A DNA stretch of 64,000 bases from Cytophagaceae bacterium (lineage in GTDB: Bacteria; Bacteroidota; Bacteroidia; Cytophagales; Cyclobacteriaceae): the NCBI GenBank assembly GCA_006969745.1, contig CP030886.1, forward strand, positions 1,145,001-1,209,000, in the 5' to 3' direction. This document shows, piece after piece, positions 53,458 through 61,576 of this stretch. Below the pieces are notes generated by a model. That model worked only from the letters and a program-made list of their open reading frames with translations, did not search any database and was not told the DNA's origin. The position numbers and the translations under genes are program-made. The number at the start of each line of letters is the position of its first letter. Position 1 is the stretch's first letter.

Positions 53458-54096
53458 ATGAAATTTCTATTAATCTTACTTACATCATTCACGTTTTTTC
53501 GAGCAAGTGCTCAAATCTCCAATTTGCAGACACTGCAGGGCCAGATAATTAAAGAGAATGATATTAAAGACCTTGCTGATGGGTCACCATATCTGATAGA
53601 CGAATTTACGGAGGGATACATCAGATATCCTGAGAAAACCTTCGAAGGTGTTTTTATGAGATACAATTTGTACAACGAAGCTTTTGAGATGGAGAGAGAG
53701 ACCGGCGAAATTATTGAGCTGAGAATGGATAACGTCCTTAAGCTTGGTTTTGACAGGAAACGACCGGGCGTATTCGGGGTTGAAATGCTCTCCATAGACA
53801 ACAACTGGTATCAGGAGCTAATCCCGAAGCGATTGTACAAATCATTTAAGACATCCATTGTAGAAGATGCCCAGCCGGGCTACAACACTGCTGAGCGTAG
53901 AAAAAGATTTGTCACCCAGGTTCAATACTTCATTACGGATTCAAATCTGATTCTCTCAGAGATCACCTTGAAAAAGAAAGAGATTCTTCCGCTACTCAAG
54001 AACAAGGCGAAAACGGAGAAATACGTGAAAAACAACAGACTAAAGTTCACAAAGGAAGAAGATGTAGTAAAGATCATCGCTTTCGACAACAACTAA
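53458..54096 (+). CDS. Secreted hypothetical protein
   Basis: A 212-residue protein with a signal peptide (FLLILLTSFTFFRASAQ). The mature part is rich in aromatic and charged residues (GYIRYPEKTFEGVFMRYNLY, then MRMDN-like strands) and ends with a basic helical tail (LLKNKAKTEKYVKNNRL). No family recognised. It lies three bases after the metalloprotease gene, so they are cotranscribed. Its stop overlaps the convergent DUF6438 gene by four bases. Confidence 0.6.
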   Translation: MKFLLILLTSFTFFRASAQISNLQTLQGQIIKENDIKDLADGSPYLIDEFTEGYIRYPEKTFEGVFMRYNLYNEAFEMERETGEIIELRMDNVLKLGFDRKRPGVFGVEMLSIDNNWYQELIPKRLYKSFKTSIVEDAQPGYNTAERRKRFVTQVQYFITDSNLILSEITLKKKEILPLLKNKAKTEKYVKNNRLKFTKEEDVVKIIAFDNN

Positions 54097-54521
54097 TCAA
54101 TTAAACCTCGAGCTGATAAGATTGAATTAACAACTGAATCCAATCTTTTCGTTCGGGGTTTTCCATTTTCCACAGAAAATGCTTGTTCCTTGCCATTCTT
54201 CACGACCACAAGCTCTTTTCCTCCACTATCCACAGCATGGATATTTATAGATCTATCTTGAGCATCAGTCACAAACTCATTAACTGCGCTGGTCAATTCA
54301 TTGTACTCTTTTTTGGTAATACGATAGGTTTCAATCCCTTTTTTAACGTTTTCGATCCCTTCGAACGTCAGATTTCTCAGGCTGTCTATTTCAAGATTGT
54401 ATACCGGACATTCACCCATGCATTCGAAGGAAGAATATGCAATGTTATAGGCTGATTGATTATTGTTTACGGCACAGCCCACCACACCCAATAAGATTAC
54501 TATTACCCAATTCTCTTTCAT
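54093..54521 (-). CDS. DUF6438-type lipoprotein
   Basis: A 142-residue lipoprotein (GVVGC, Cys16). The hallmark is the segment SSFECMGECPVYNLEI with CxGxCPxY, typical of a small Bacteroidota domain of unknown function (I recall it as DUF6438). It is followed by TFEGIENVKKGIETYRI and a helical region. No partner genes; upstream lies an AraC-type regulator on the same strand. Confidence 0.75.
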   Translation of the reverse strand: MKENWVIVILLGVVGCAVNNNQSAYNIAYSSFECMGECPVYNLEIDSLRNLTFEGIENVKKGIETYRITKKEYNELTSAVNEFVTDAQDRSINIHAVDSGGKELVVVKNGKEQAFSVENGKPRTKRLDSVVNSILSARGLID

Positions 54522-54556
54522 ACTTAATCATTAAAAGCTCTTAATGTAACAATTCT

Positions 54557-55357
54557 TTAAACCCTGCTGGTGGTAGTAAAGTACTTTTTAGGGCTTGTAT
54601 TTAAGAAATACTTAAAATCTTTAATCAAATGTGATTGATCGTAATATCCGCACAAATAAGTGAGCTCCGTTAAGCTTTGTGCAGGATCTTCCAAATACGA
54701 ATTAATGAAGCAATTGATTTTCTGAATCTTACAGAATTCCTTAGGGGTAAGTCCAACCTCCCTATTGAAATGTTGCTCAAGTTTAGATTTGCTCACGTTT
54801 AAAGTAGAGTAAATATCCTTCACAGAAGTTTTACCACATGATTCTCTTATCTGCTCTATCGAATTCAATATGGTTTCATTGTAGTCATAAAAATCCATTG
54901 AAGTGTCCAATATTTCCTCCACAATATCGCTAGCAGCATAAGTGTTTTCTCCTTCCCAAGCCTTTAGGAAGTCTCTCCTGTGTCCATGAGAAATATTCAA
55001 TGCAAACACACCATTGGAAATTTCGCTTAGCTCTCTGGCAATTTTATTAGCATAAATGGGATTTACCTTTACCACAAGTAAGTTTGAATTTTGCTCCAAT
55101 GAAACAGTAGCTCCACGCCTTCTAGGCATGCAAAAATACCCCTTGCCCTCTTTCAGAATCAAAGGTCTCACACTTCCGATACATTTAATGATTACATCAG
55201 TGCCAAGCGGAATAAATATTTCCGCCATGTTGTCCGGAACCAGCATTTGCAATGGATTCCGGTAGTTTGACGCTATCTGCCGGATCTCATCCACGATAGC
55301 AATCTTTTCTGTTAGTCCTATTTGAGTATACATTTTGGTGATAATCGTTTCAACCAA
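54557..55357 (-). CDS. AraC-family transcriptional regulator
   Basis: A 266-residue regulator. The C-terminal two-helix-turn-helix domain is at about 175-262 (VKDIYSTLNVSKSKLEQHFNREVGLTPKEF, then LTELTYLCGYYDQSHLIKDFKYFLNTSPKKYF). The N-terminal part (about 15-130) is a cupin-like sensor typical of the family's effector-binding half. The start is uncertain; ATG at 55333 would be a shorter alternative. Regulated genes cannot be inferred, though the DUF6438 lipoprotein follows 35 bases downstream. Confidence 0.85.
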   Translation of the reverse strand: MVETIITKMYTQIGLTEKIAIVDEIRQIASNYRNPLQMLVPDNMAEIFIPLGTDVIIKCIGSVRPLILKEGKGYFCMPRRRGATVSLEQNSNLLVVKVNPIYANKIARELSEISNGVFALNISHGHRRDFLKAWEGENTYAASDIVEEILDTSMDFYDYNETILNSIEQIRESCGKTSVKDIYSTLNVSKSKLEQHFNREVGLTPKEFCKIQKINCFINSYLEDPAQSLTELTYLCGYYDQSHLIKDFKYFLNTSPKKYFTTTSRV

Positions 55358-55475
55358 AACGTATTTAGAGACCCCTCTACTTATTGATTTTCAGGTACAT
55401 ATGTTAACAATCACGATTCTTTATATAAAGGATCACGCATTTTTACATTTTAAAAAAAATAATAGGGGGTTTTCG

Positions 55476-55991
55476 CTATTTCGTTTGTTTTAGCGCTCGA
55501 AATTGAGTTGGAGACATTCCGGTCTCACTTTTGAAGGCATTGTAAAAAGAGACTTTGTTTGAAAAGCCACTTTCATCTGCAATTGCCTCTATCGTATAGT
55601 GGTCAAAATTTCCACCAACAAGCAACTCTTTGGAATGTTCAATCCTAAATGAATTGATGAATTTGTTGAAATTCCCATTGCTGTGCTTATTAATCGATCT
55701 GGAAAGTTGTCTTTCGTTATATGATAGCTCACTGGCAAGATCCGAAAGCTTAAGACTCTTATTGAGAAAGTATTTTTCGGTAGTTATCAGATCTATTGTT
55801 TTATTGAATATTTCATTCAATTCTTCTTCTTCCCTCTCACTACTTACATCGGATGACTTTATAGGTCGGTATTTTGTATACCATATTAGCGCAATACCTA
55901 TCAAGGTTAAACCTATTGCAATCATTATCCAATTCACTTTCAGTTGGTAGTAGTTAGTATTTAAACAAGCATTAAAGCTAACAACCCTCAT
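55476..55991 (-). CDS. Single-helix membrane-anchored AraC-type regulator
   Basis: A 171-residue protein with one membrane helix near the N-terminus (about 21-41, NWIMIAIGLTLIGIALIWY) followed by a charged linker and an AraC-type DNA-binding domain (about 70-168, LKLSDLASELSYNERQLSRSINKH and FSNKVSFYNAFKSETGMSPTQF). Most membrane AraC regulators of Bacteroidota carry a large periplasmic TPR or seven-helix part first. Here an in-frame stop lies nine codons upstream, so the protein is genuinely short or a remnant. Its partner or signal is unknown. Confidence 0.75.
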   Translation of the reverse strand: MRVVSFNACLNTNYYQLKVNWIMIAIGLTLIGIALIWYTKYRPIKSSDVSSEREEEELNEIFNKTIDLITTEKYFLNKSLKLSDLASELSYNERQLSRSINKHSNGNFNKFINSFRIEHSKELLVGGNFDHYTIEAIADESGFSNKVSFYNAFKSETGMSPTQFRALKQTK

Positions 55992-56093
55992 TGGTGTGAA
56001 AAATCTTCTTTTTTACAGTTAGGTGGTTTCAACCTTTTTTACAATTATCAAAAAGGCCTCAGCTCTATTCTTGTATTCCTCTTCATACTTAAC

Positions 56094-56132
56094 AGAGGGG
56101 CTTCAGGTTGTTATCTGGCCCCTCTTTTTTTT
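56094..56132 (+). terminator. Orphan rho-independent terminator
   Basis: The eight-base stem AGAGGGGC/GCCCCTCT with a long loop is followed by eight T. No plus-strand gene precedes it: the AraC gene at 55476-55991 points the other way. It might end an antisense or small RNA starting between 55992 and 56094, or an attenuated leader of the small ORF at 56271. No promoter is clear. Confidence 0.6.
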
Positions 56133-56155
56133 ATACGGTAAATATTGGGTATAGA

Positions 56156-56172
56156 ATTATTCGAAGAATAAT
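56156..56172. promoter_or_regulatory. Perfect palindrome, possible operator
   Basis: ATTATTC GAA GAATAAT is a perfect seven-base inverted repeat with a three-base centre, about 100 bases upstream of the 47-residue ORF. AT-rich content makes chance less unlikely, so the regulatory role is only suggested. Confidence 0.3.
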
Positions 56173-56270
56173 ATTTCACAATTCTGAGTTATTTCAATCT
56201 TAACAACTTGAAATATTATTTTTTCGTTGAATATTGTACATTTGGAATACCATCAGCTATAATCAAAACC

Positions 56271-56414
56271 ATGGAAAAGAAGAAAAGAGACAATTGGCTC
56301 AACTTCAAAAACATAATTCACTATGCCTTTGACGACATTTGGAGAAGCATGTGGCAGTTTCTTCTGAAAAGACAAAACAGGTTTCACAGGCACCATGCGC
56401 ATCACGACGAGTAA
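56271..56414 (+). CDS. Small basic/aromatic protein (47 residues)
   Basis: A 47-residue ORF starting MEKKKRDNWLNFKNIIHY and ending in a His-rich tail (HRHHAHHDE). Tryptophans and basic residues are spaced so that an amphipathic helix (about 8-35, IIHYAFDDIWRSMWQFLLK) is likely. No family recognised. It is preceded by an orphan terminator and followed by its own strong terminator, as expected for a real short gene. A longer frame from 56208 adds an unlikely N-terminus. Confidence 0.5.
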   Translation: MEKKKRDNWLNFKNIIHYAFDDIWRSMWQFLLKRQNRFHRHHAHHDE

Positions 56415-56443
56415 AATCGTACGATAAATAAGATATTAATAGG

Positions 56444-56469
56444 AAGTCGGCTTTTTGCCGACTTTTTTT
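56444..56469 (+). terminator. Rho-independent terminator after the 47-residue ORF
   Basis: The eight-base stem AAGTCGGC/GCCGACTT with a five-T loop is followed by five more T. Confidence 0.85.
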
Positions 56470-56524
56470 GTTTTAAATAATTTCACCCTCACGCAACCAT
56501 TAGCTTTATAGCTGCATCTACCCC

Positions 56525-57127
56525 ATGAAGGTCAAAACCATGCTGCGAATAAATAAGTCACTAACCGAAGAAGAACTGCTGGAAGGCTGCCGAAAAGGCA
56601 AGGCTTCCTCACAGCGTGGCTTATATGATCGCCTCGCTCCTAAAATGTTGGGAGTATGCCTTAGATACATAAAGGATCGTGAAGAAGCGGAACATGTAAT
56701 GATCGGAGGTATTGTAAAGGTTTTTGAAAAACTGGATCAGTTTAAAAGCGAAGGAAGTTTTGAAGGCTGGGTTCGACGAATCATCGTCAATGACTGCCTG
56801 ATGTACATTCGAAAGAATAGAAACATGTCATTGCAAACCGACATTGAAACCGCATCTGACAGCCCAAACCTAAGCATCATGGAAGATGCCTTAGATAAAG
56901 AGGACCTTCTTAAACTGATCGGAGAGCTACCTGTAGGATACAGGACTGTTTTTAACCTCTATGCGATAGAGGGATATAGTCATGCCGAGATTTCGAAGCA
57001 GCTGGATATCAGCGAGAATACTTCTAAATCTCAGTTGAGCAGAGCCAGGAAATGGTTGCAGACCAGACTGGCAGAAATGGAAAACGAAATTGAAAATAAG
57101 ATTACAAATGGATCAACAAAACATTGA
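56525..57127 (+). CDS. ECF-type RNA polymerase sigma factor
   Basis: A 200-residue sigma-70 family protein. Region 2 is at about 30-100 (LYDRLAPKMLGVCLRYI, EGWVRRIIVNDCLMYIRKNR) and region 4 at about 130-190 (LPVGYRTVFNLYAIEGYSHAEISKQL, SENTSKSQLSRARKWLQ). The usual EDVxQE segment of region 2.2 reads AEHVMIGGIVKVFEKL here, without the Asp and Gln seen in most Bacteroidota relatives. The stop lies 20 bases inside the next gene, so the sigma factor and its membrane partner are coupled. The start at 56525 is supported by the compact N-terminus; ATG at 56540 is also possible. Confidence 0.9.
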   Translation: MKVKTMLRINKSLTEEELLEGCRKGKASSQRGLYDRLAPKMLGVCLRYIKDREEAEHVMIGGIVKVFEKLDQFKSEGSFEGWVRRIIVNDCLMYIRKNRNMSLQTDIETASDSPNLSIMEDALDKEDLLKLIGELPVGYRTVFNLYAIEGYSHAEISKQLDISENTSKSQLSRARKWLQTRLAEMENEIENKITNGSTKH

Positions 57128-57821
57128 TCGGTTATTTAGGGAAAAACTAGACCATCTGGAGGTTACACCTTCCGCCAAAGGCTGGTCTCAGGTTGAAAAA
57201 CAAATTCGACCTAAGAAAACTCCCGTTGTATATTGGGTGGCAGCATCTGTGGCATTACTATTCATTTCATGGATCGTATGGCCGGAGACTAGCCAGCAAG
57301 AGTTTTCAACCCTTGCTTCAGATGTCAATTACCCTGTAAATCAAGAGCTCCCACAGTTTGAACTCCCGGTGATTAAAGCTGAGGAGGACCGTCAGGTAGA
57401 AACTGTACCGCAGCCTGTTCAAAAGACGCAAAGACAAGCGGCTCCTCAGCCACAGTTTGCAGTTAATGAAACAGCTGATAAAGAACTTGACATCATCAAA
57501 GATGTCGCACCGGAAATTGAAGAACTAGATGCAAATACCGCAGTTGCCGAAGTGGAATTGCAAGAACCAGTAATACTTGAAGAGGTGAAGGATGAAGTAG
57601 CTAAACCTGCATTCAGAGCAGTTAAGATTACCTACATCGCATCCTCAGCAAATAATACAAAAGAAGAAATACAAAAGAATGATTCGACGGGAGTGTTGAA
57701 GAAATTCATCGCTTTCACAGAAAAAATTGACCCGGGAGATATGTTGGCTGACATCAAAACAGCAAAAGACAATCTGCTTAATGGTGGATTGAAAAGTAAG
57801 AAGGACAGAAGCTCATTATAA
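57108..57821 (+). CDS. Single-helix membrane protein, possible anti-sigma factor
   Basis: A 237-residue protein from the ATG at 57108 (a frame back to 57090 adds six residues). A short N-terminal cytoplasmic part (MDQQNIDRLFREKLDHLEVT) is followed by one membrane helix (about 39-58, PVVYWVAASVALLFISWIVW) and a long periplasmic Pro/Glu/Gln-rich part without a fold I know. The overlap with the ECF sigma gene and the topology fit an anti-sigma factor, but no zinc-type or RseA-type motif is visible. Confidence 0.6.
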   Translation: MDQQNIDRLFREKLDHLEVTPSAKGWSQVEKQIRPKKTPVVYWVAASVALLFISWIVWPETSQQEFSTLASDVNYPVNQELPQFELPVIKAEEDRQVETVPQPVQKTQRQAAPQPQFAVNETADKELDIIKDVAPEIEELDANTAVAEVELQEPVILEEVKDEVAKPAFRAVKITYIASSANNTKEEIQKNDSTGVLKKFIAFTEKIDPGDMLADIKTAKDNLLNGGLKSKKDRSSL

Positions 57822-57833
57822 AAGACTAAGAAC

Positions 57834-58970
57834 ATGAAAACGACAATAAAACAATATAGAAGGATGAAGTCACTACTAGCCCTTTTGGCACTCATATTGA
57901 TATTTCCTGCGACTGCTGCAACAGATCCGGTAGAAGCCAAACAAGATACTGTGATCATAGAATTGAACAACAACAGTAAGATTGTAATCATAACCAAGAG
58001 CAGAGAGGATTTAGCCTCGCTTGAAAACTATGACATCAATCAAATGGTCAAGGATCTCAATGCACAGCTCTCAGATAGCGTTGAGTATATGGAAATTCAG
58101 GATGGAAAAGCATATGTGAATGAGGATGATGAGGTAGAAATGAAAGACTGGAAAATTAATGACGATGAAGTACGCATAAAGCTTGGAGGCGTAGAAGTGG
58201 ATGTGGATCCGGATGAAATGGAGAGATGGGATGAAGACGATTGGGAAGATCGCAAAAAAGTGACTTATGAGGCTGAAAGAGTTGACAAAACCACACATCA
58301 CTTCAACATCGACATTGGACTAAACAATTGGTTGGAAGACGGTAGTTTCCCTGATGGAAATGCTCCTTACTCTATTAAATCTTTTGGCTCATGGTATGTA
58401 GGACTTAATAGTACCAACAGGACATGGGTAGGCGGGCCTCTCTTTTTGGAATGGGGCGTTGGAATAAACTGGTATAATTGGAAACTGGAAGATCCCGACT
58501 ACAGAATTCAGGAAGGAGCCAATGAAATAGAGTTTAACCTTGCTCTACCCAATCAGGTCGGCTCAAAAAGTAAACTCACAGCCTCATACATAAATGCAAC
58601 TGTGGTACCAATGTTTGATTTCTCACGAGGCAGAAGAAAGATCACAAGTATTGAGTCAGGCGGCCTAAAAATCAAGAAGTACTCTCGAAAAGGTTTCAGA
58701 TTCGGAGTTGGAGGGTATGTAGGGTATCGAATAGGCAGTCACACCAAGTTTAAGTTTAAAGAAGATGGTGACAGAGACAAGGATAAAGAAAGAGACAATT
58801 TCTTTCTTGAAAACTTGCGATATGGTCTGAGAGCGCAAGTTGGATGGAAAGGTGTTGAACTATTTGCTAACTATGACCTAAACGAAGTGTTTTCTGCAGG
58901 CAGAGGCCCAATAAATGCCGATGGACAAAACGCAAGCCTAAGCGCTATCAGTTTTGGAATCACTCTCTAA
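57834..58970 (+). CDS. Outer-membrane beta-barrel-like protein of sigma operon
   Basis: A 378-residue exported protein. A signal peptide follows Met11 (MKSLLALLALILIFPATAA), which is a likely real start. The region about 35-150 is acidic (DDEVEMKDWKIND, DPDEMERWDEDDWED). From about 155 to the end alternating strands with many Gly, Tyr and Trp suggest an eight-strand-type barrel (SWYVGLNSTNRTWVGGPLF, GVGGYVGYRIG, RYGLRAQVGWKGVELFANY), ending in SAISFGITL. Following the ECF sigma and membrane protein by 12 bases, it may be the regulated product or a sensor at the surface. Confidence 0.65.
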   Translation: MKTTIKQYRRMKSLLALLALILIFPATAATDPVEAKQDTVIIELNNNSKIVIITKSREDLASLENYDINQMVKDLNAQLSDSVEYMEIQDGKAYVNEDDEVEMKDWKINDDEVRIKLGGVEVDVDPDEMERWDEDDWEDRKKVTYEAERVDKTTHHFNIDIGLNNWLEDGSFPDGNAPYSIKSFGSWYVGLNSTNRTWVGGPLFLEWGVGINWYNWKLEDPDYRIQEGANEIEFNLALPNQVGSKSKLTASYINATVVPMFDFSRGRRKITSIESGGLKIKKYSRKGFRFGVGGYVGYRIGSHTKFKFKEDGDRDKDKERDNFFLENLRYGLRAQVGWKGVELFANYDLNEVFSAGRGPINADGQNASLSAISFGITL

Positions 58971-58994
58971 GAAATAATCATTTAGCATCAGCTG

Positions 58995-59025
58995 AAGCGT
59001 CATCAAAAAAGATGACGCTTTTTTT
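58995..59025 (+). terminator. Rho-independent terminator (bidirectional) of the sigma operon
   Basis: The perfect ten-base stem AAGCGTCATC/GATGACGCTT with six A in the loop is followed by T-rich sequence. The last codons of the convergent membrane protein gene (stop at 59003) lie inside this hairpin. Confidence 0.88.
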
Positions 59026-59512
59026 GTGTTTCATCGTGCAATGACATCCTCTCCTCTTTGGTGAGACGCATATCTCGCACAAACTTATCTTCCGATGGCC
59101 TTAGAAATGAATACTGAACAAGTACTGCAAAATAGGCGATAACAAATATGAAGAAAGGCTGTATCCACATCGCTCCGGCAGCAATCAATCCACCTAAAGC
59201 CAGCACTCCATATTTAATCAGGTTTCGCTTTTTAAATTCCTGCATCTTTTGTGCTACCGTCATTTCTTCTTCAAGCTTATACTGCACTTTACTGCCTTTC
59301 CAGGCATACCAGCTCATAAATGCTACCACCCAGATTATTTGGGCAAACAGAATAAAAAGAAATCCTTCCAGCAAACCTTCACCTTTCGTTGCACCTGAAT
59401 CCCATTCCAGAAAAAGTAGCGCAAATGGTATCAATGTGACAGCAATTATGCCATGATAGATTTGATAAATCTGATGATGATAATTCTTCCATTCAGCTGG
59501 TTTTACTTCCAT
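59003..59512 (-). CDS. Four-helix membrane protein, unknown function
   Basis: A 169-residue protein with hydrophobic segments at about 20-37, 47-67, 98-113 and 115-131 and charged ends. No family motif is evident. The C-terminus (KFVRDMRLTKEERMSLHDETQKKRHLF) is basic and coiled. It is a lone minus-strand gene, divergent from the hydrolase at 59607. Its last codons sit in the terminator stem shared with the plus-strand operon. Confidence 0.6.
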   Translation of the reverse strand: MEVKPAEWKNYHHQIYQIYHGIIAVTLIPFALLFLEWDSGATKGEGLLEGFLFILFAQIIWVVAFMSWYAWKGSKVQYKLEEEMTVAQKMQEFKKRNLIKYGVLALGGLIAAGAMWIQPFFIFVIAYFAVLVQYSFLRPSEDKFVRDMRLTKEERMSLHDETQKKRHLF

Positions 59513-59606
59513 TATGCAAATGAAGGAAAATTCTCCATCACAACCATTTATAAAATATTGACGTATATTACAATGATATCATTTTAATATCACTCATAAA
59601 TTGAAT

Positions 59607-60536
59607 ATGAAAACGACATTTACTCTTTTAATACTCCTATTGACCATTTCACTAAATGGTCAATCATTGGAAGAAAAGGCTGTAGAAATAGGTGAGCTGA
59701 AAGGAACATTGACCATCCCTTCCAAAAAAACAAGTACTGCCATTCTCTTAATTGCAGGGTCAGGTCCTACAGACAGAAATGGGAATAGTGCCCTGGGCCT
59801 AAACAATAACTCACTTAAAATGGTGGCTCAGGAACTTACCGAAGGTGGATATGCCGTTCTGCGGTATGATAAGCGAGGTATTGCCAAAAGCAAAGGAGCA
59901 GTAACCGATCAAGCAAGTGTTCGCTTTGACGACTTCATTGATGATGCCAAAAGCTGGCTTGAAATGCTAGCCAACGAAGGTTATGATGATATAATCGTAG
60001 CGGGTCACAGTCAAGGATCATTAGTTGGCATGCTTGCTGCACAAGGCAATAAAAATGTGAAGGCATTCATTTCGATAGCTGGCTTGGCTGAAGACGCTGG
60101 AGAGGCAATTATCCGCCAACTTAGTGCACAATCACCCGTCTTGGCAGAGGACGCAAGGGTAAACATAGACTCATTAAAAGCCGGGCATACAGTGAATAAA
60201 TTCAACCCTTACCTGGTCTCCATATTCAACCCGGCAATACAGCCATTTTTGAAATCATATATCACTTATGTCCCATCGGAGGAGATAAAGAAGCTGGACA
60301 TACCTGTTCTCATCATAAATGGGACCACCGATCTGCAAATAAACATCGATCAAGCTAACCAATTAAAAGCAGCTTATCCTCAGGGAGAATTGCTCATCAT
60401 TGAAGGCATGAATCACGTGTTAAAAGATGCTCCTAAAGATGACTTAGCTGCAAATGCAGCTACTTACAATGATCCTGAATTACCACTTAGTGAAGGTTTA
60501 GTTTCCGGGATGCTAACATTTATTGACAAACTTTAA
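59607..60536 (+). CDS. Secreted alpha/beta hydrolase
   Basis: A 309-residue protein from the ATG at 59607, with a signal peptide (FTLLILLLTISLNGQS). The hydrolase fold is complete: oxyanion region LIAGSGPTDRNGN, YDKRGIAKSKG, nucleophile elbow VAGHSQGSLVG (Ser in GHSQG), an acid in NGTTDLQI and His in GMNHVLKD. Serine-aspartate-histidine hydrolase of the acyl/esterase-like kind; the substrate is unknown. It precedes the SPFH operon by 11 bases and may be cotranscribed with it. Confidence 0.85.
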   Translation: MKTTFTLLILLLTISLNGQSLEEKAVEIGELKGTLTIPSKKTSTAILLIAGSGPTDRNGNSALGLNNNSLKMVAQELTEGGYAVLRYDKRGIAKSKGAVTDQASVRFDDFIDDAKSWLEMLANEGYDDIIVAGHSQGSLVGMLAAQGNKNVKAFISIAGLAEDAGEAIIRQLSAQSPVLAEDARVNIDSLKAGHTVNKFNPYLVSIFNPAIQPFLKSYITYVPSEEIKKLDIPVLIINGTTDLQINIDQANQLKAAYPQGELLIIEGMNHVLKDAPKDDLAANAATYNDPELPLSEGLVSGMLTFIDKL

Positions 60537-60547
60537 AATCAACTACT

Positions 60548-61405
60548 ATGCAAACTCAAGAAAAAAATCATAAGCCAGCATCAGGCTATCTGGCATTGTT
60601 TATCAACTTCGTTTTGCTAGGTGCATTCATAACGATGGTATCTACTACCCAGCAGCCAATTTGGTTGCTCCTTCTTATACCGTGGTTACTTATGATGCCG
60701 GGCTTCTTTTACGTAAATCCCAACGGATCGCGCGTTTTGGTTCTTTTTGGAAAGTATATCGGAACTGTCCGTGAAAATGGTTTCTATTGGGTTAATCCTT
60801 TTTACGTAAAAAAGAGAATTAGTCTCCGTGCCCGAAACTTTGACAGTGAGCGAATCAAAGTAAATGACAGCATCGGTAACCCCATCATGATCTCAGTGAT
60901 ATTGGTGTGGCGCGTCAAAGACACCTTCTCAGCGGCGTTTGAGGTAGATGATTATGAAAATTTTGTGCGTGTGCAGACGGATGCAGCAGTAAGAAAACTT
61001 GCTGGTAGCTATCCCTATGATAATTTCGACGATGAACAAGCCGACGTGACGTTAAGGTCTGGCATTAAAGAAGTGAATGAAGATCTGGAGAAAGAGCTAG
61101 ACGAACGCCTTGCTATTGCCGGGATAGAAATTTTGGAAGCACGTATTGGATACCTGGCGTATGCTCAAGAAATAGCCAGCGCCATGCTTCGAAGACAGCA
61201 AGCAACAGCAATAGTGGCTGCAAGGCACAAAATTGTAGAGGGTGCTGTAAGTATGGTTGAGATGGCATTGGAGCAGCTCAAAGAGAAAGAAGTAATTGAG
61301 TTGGATGAAGAACGTAAAGCGGCTATGGTCAGTAACCTAATGGTGGTATTATGCGCTGATAAAGATGTAGCACCCGTGGTAAATTCAGGAACACTTAATC
61401 ACTAA
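60548..61405 (+). CDS. SPFH/band-7 domain membrane protein
   Basis: A 285-residue stomatin-like protein. Two N-terminal membrane segments (about 14-33 and 37-56) are followed by the SPFH domain (about 58-225; RVLVLFGKYIGTVRENGFYWVNPF, RISLRARNFDS, ISVILVWRVKD) and a coiled end. SPFH proteins form large cages or rings that organise membrane microdomains. It starts an apparent four-gene operon: its stop overlaps the ATG of the next small gene by one base (TAATG). Confidence 0.88.
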   Translation: MQTQEKNHKPASGYLALFINFVLLGAFITMVSTTQQPIWLLLLIPWLLMMPGFFYVNPNGSRVLVLFGKYIGTVRENGFYWVNPFYVKKRISLRARNFDSERIKVNDSIGNPIMISVILVWRVKDTFSAAFEVDDYENFVRVQTDAAVRKLAGSYPYDNFDDEQADVTLRSGIKEVNEDLEKELDERLAIAGIEILEARIGYLAYAQEIASAMLRRQQATAIVAARHKIVEGAVSMVEMALEQLKEKEVIELDEERKAAMVSNLMVVLCADKDVAPVVNSGTLNH

Positions 61406-61563
61406 TGGTCATGAATAACTATAAATTTCTTAAGCAAAAGACTTTTGAAAAGATTGATAAATTCGAAAAACGGGTCAATGACAGCACCAGTCAGGGCTGG
61501 AAAGTAAACAACTTCTCCAGCGATCATGGTTCTATAACAGTACTATTGGAAAGAGAGCGATAA
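61405..61563 (+). CDS. DUF4177-like small protein (52 residues)
   Basis: A 52-residue ORF whose ATG overlaps the SPFH stop by one base. The C-terminal half (GWKVNNFSSDHGSITVLLER) is the typical end of small DUF4177-like proteins; the first half is a basic helix. An in-frame ATG at 61411 could also be used. The function of DUF4177 is unknown. TAATG overlap and operon position make it a real gene. Confidence 0.65.
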   Translation: MVMNNYKFLKQKTFEKIDKFEKRVNDSTSQGWKVNNFSSDHGSITVLLERER

Positions 61564-61576
61564 CTCAAATAAAGCT

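Noticed and set aside
56208..56270. Upstream extension of the 47-residue ORF
   Set aside because: It adds a hydrophobic, Cys-containing stretch unlike the rest; the ATG at 56271 is the better start.
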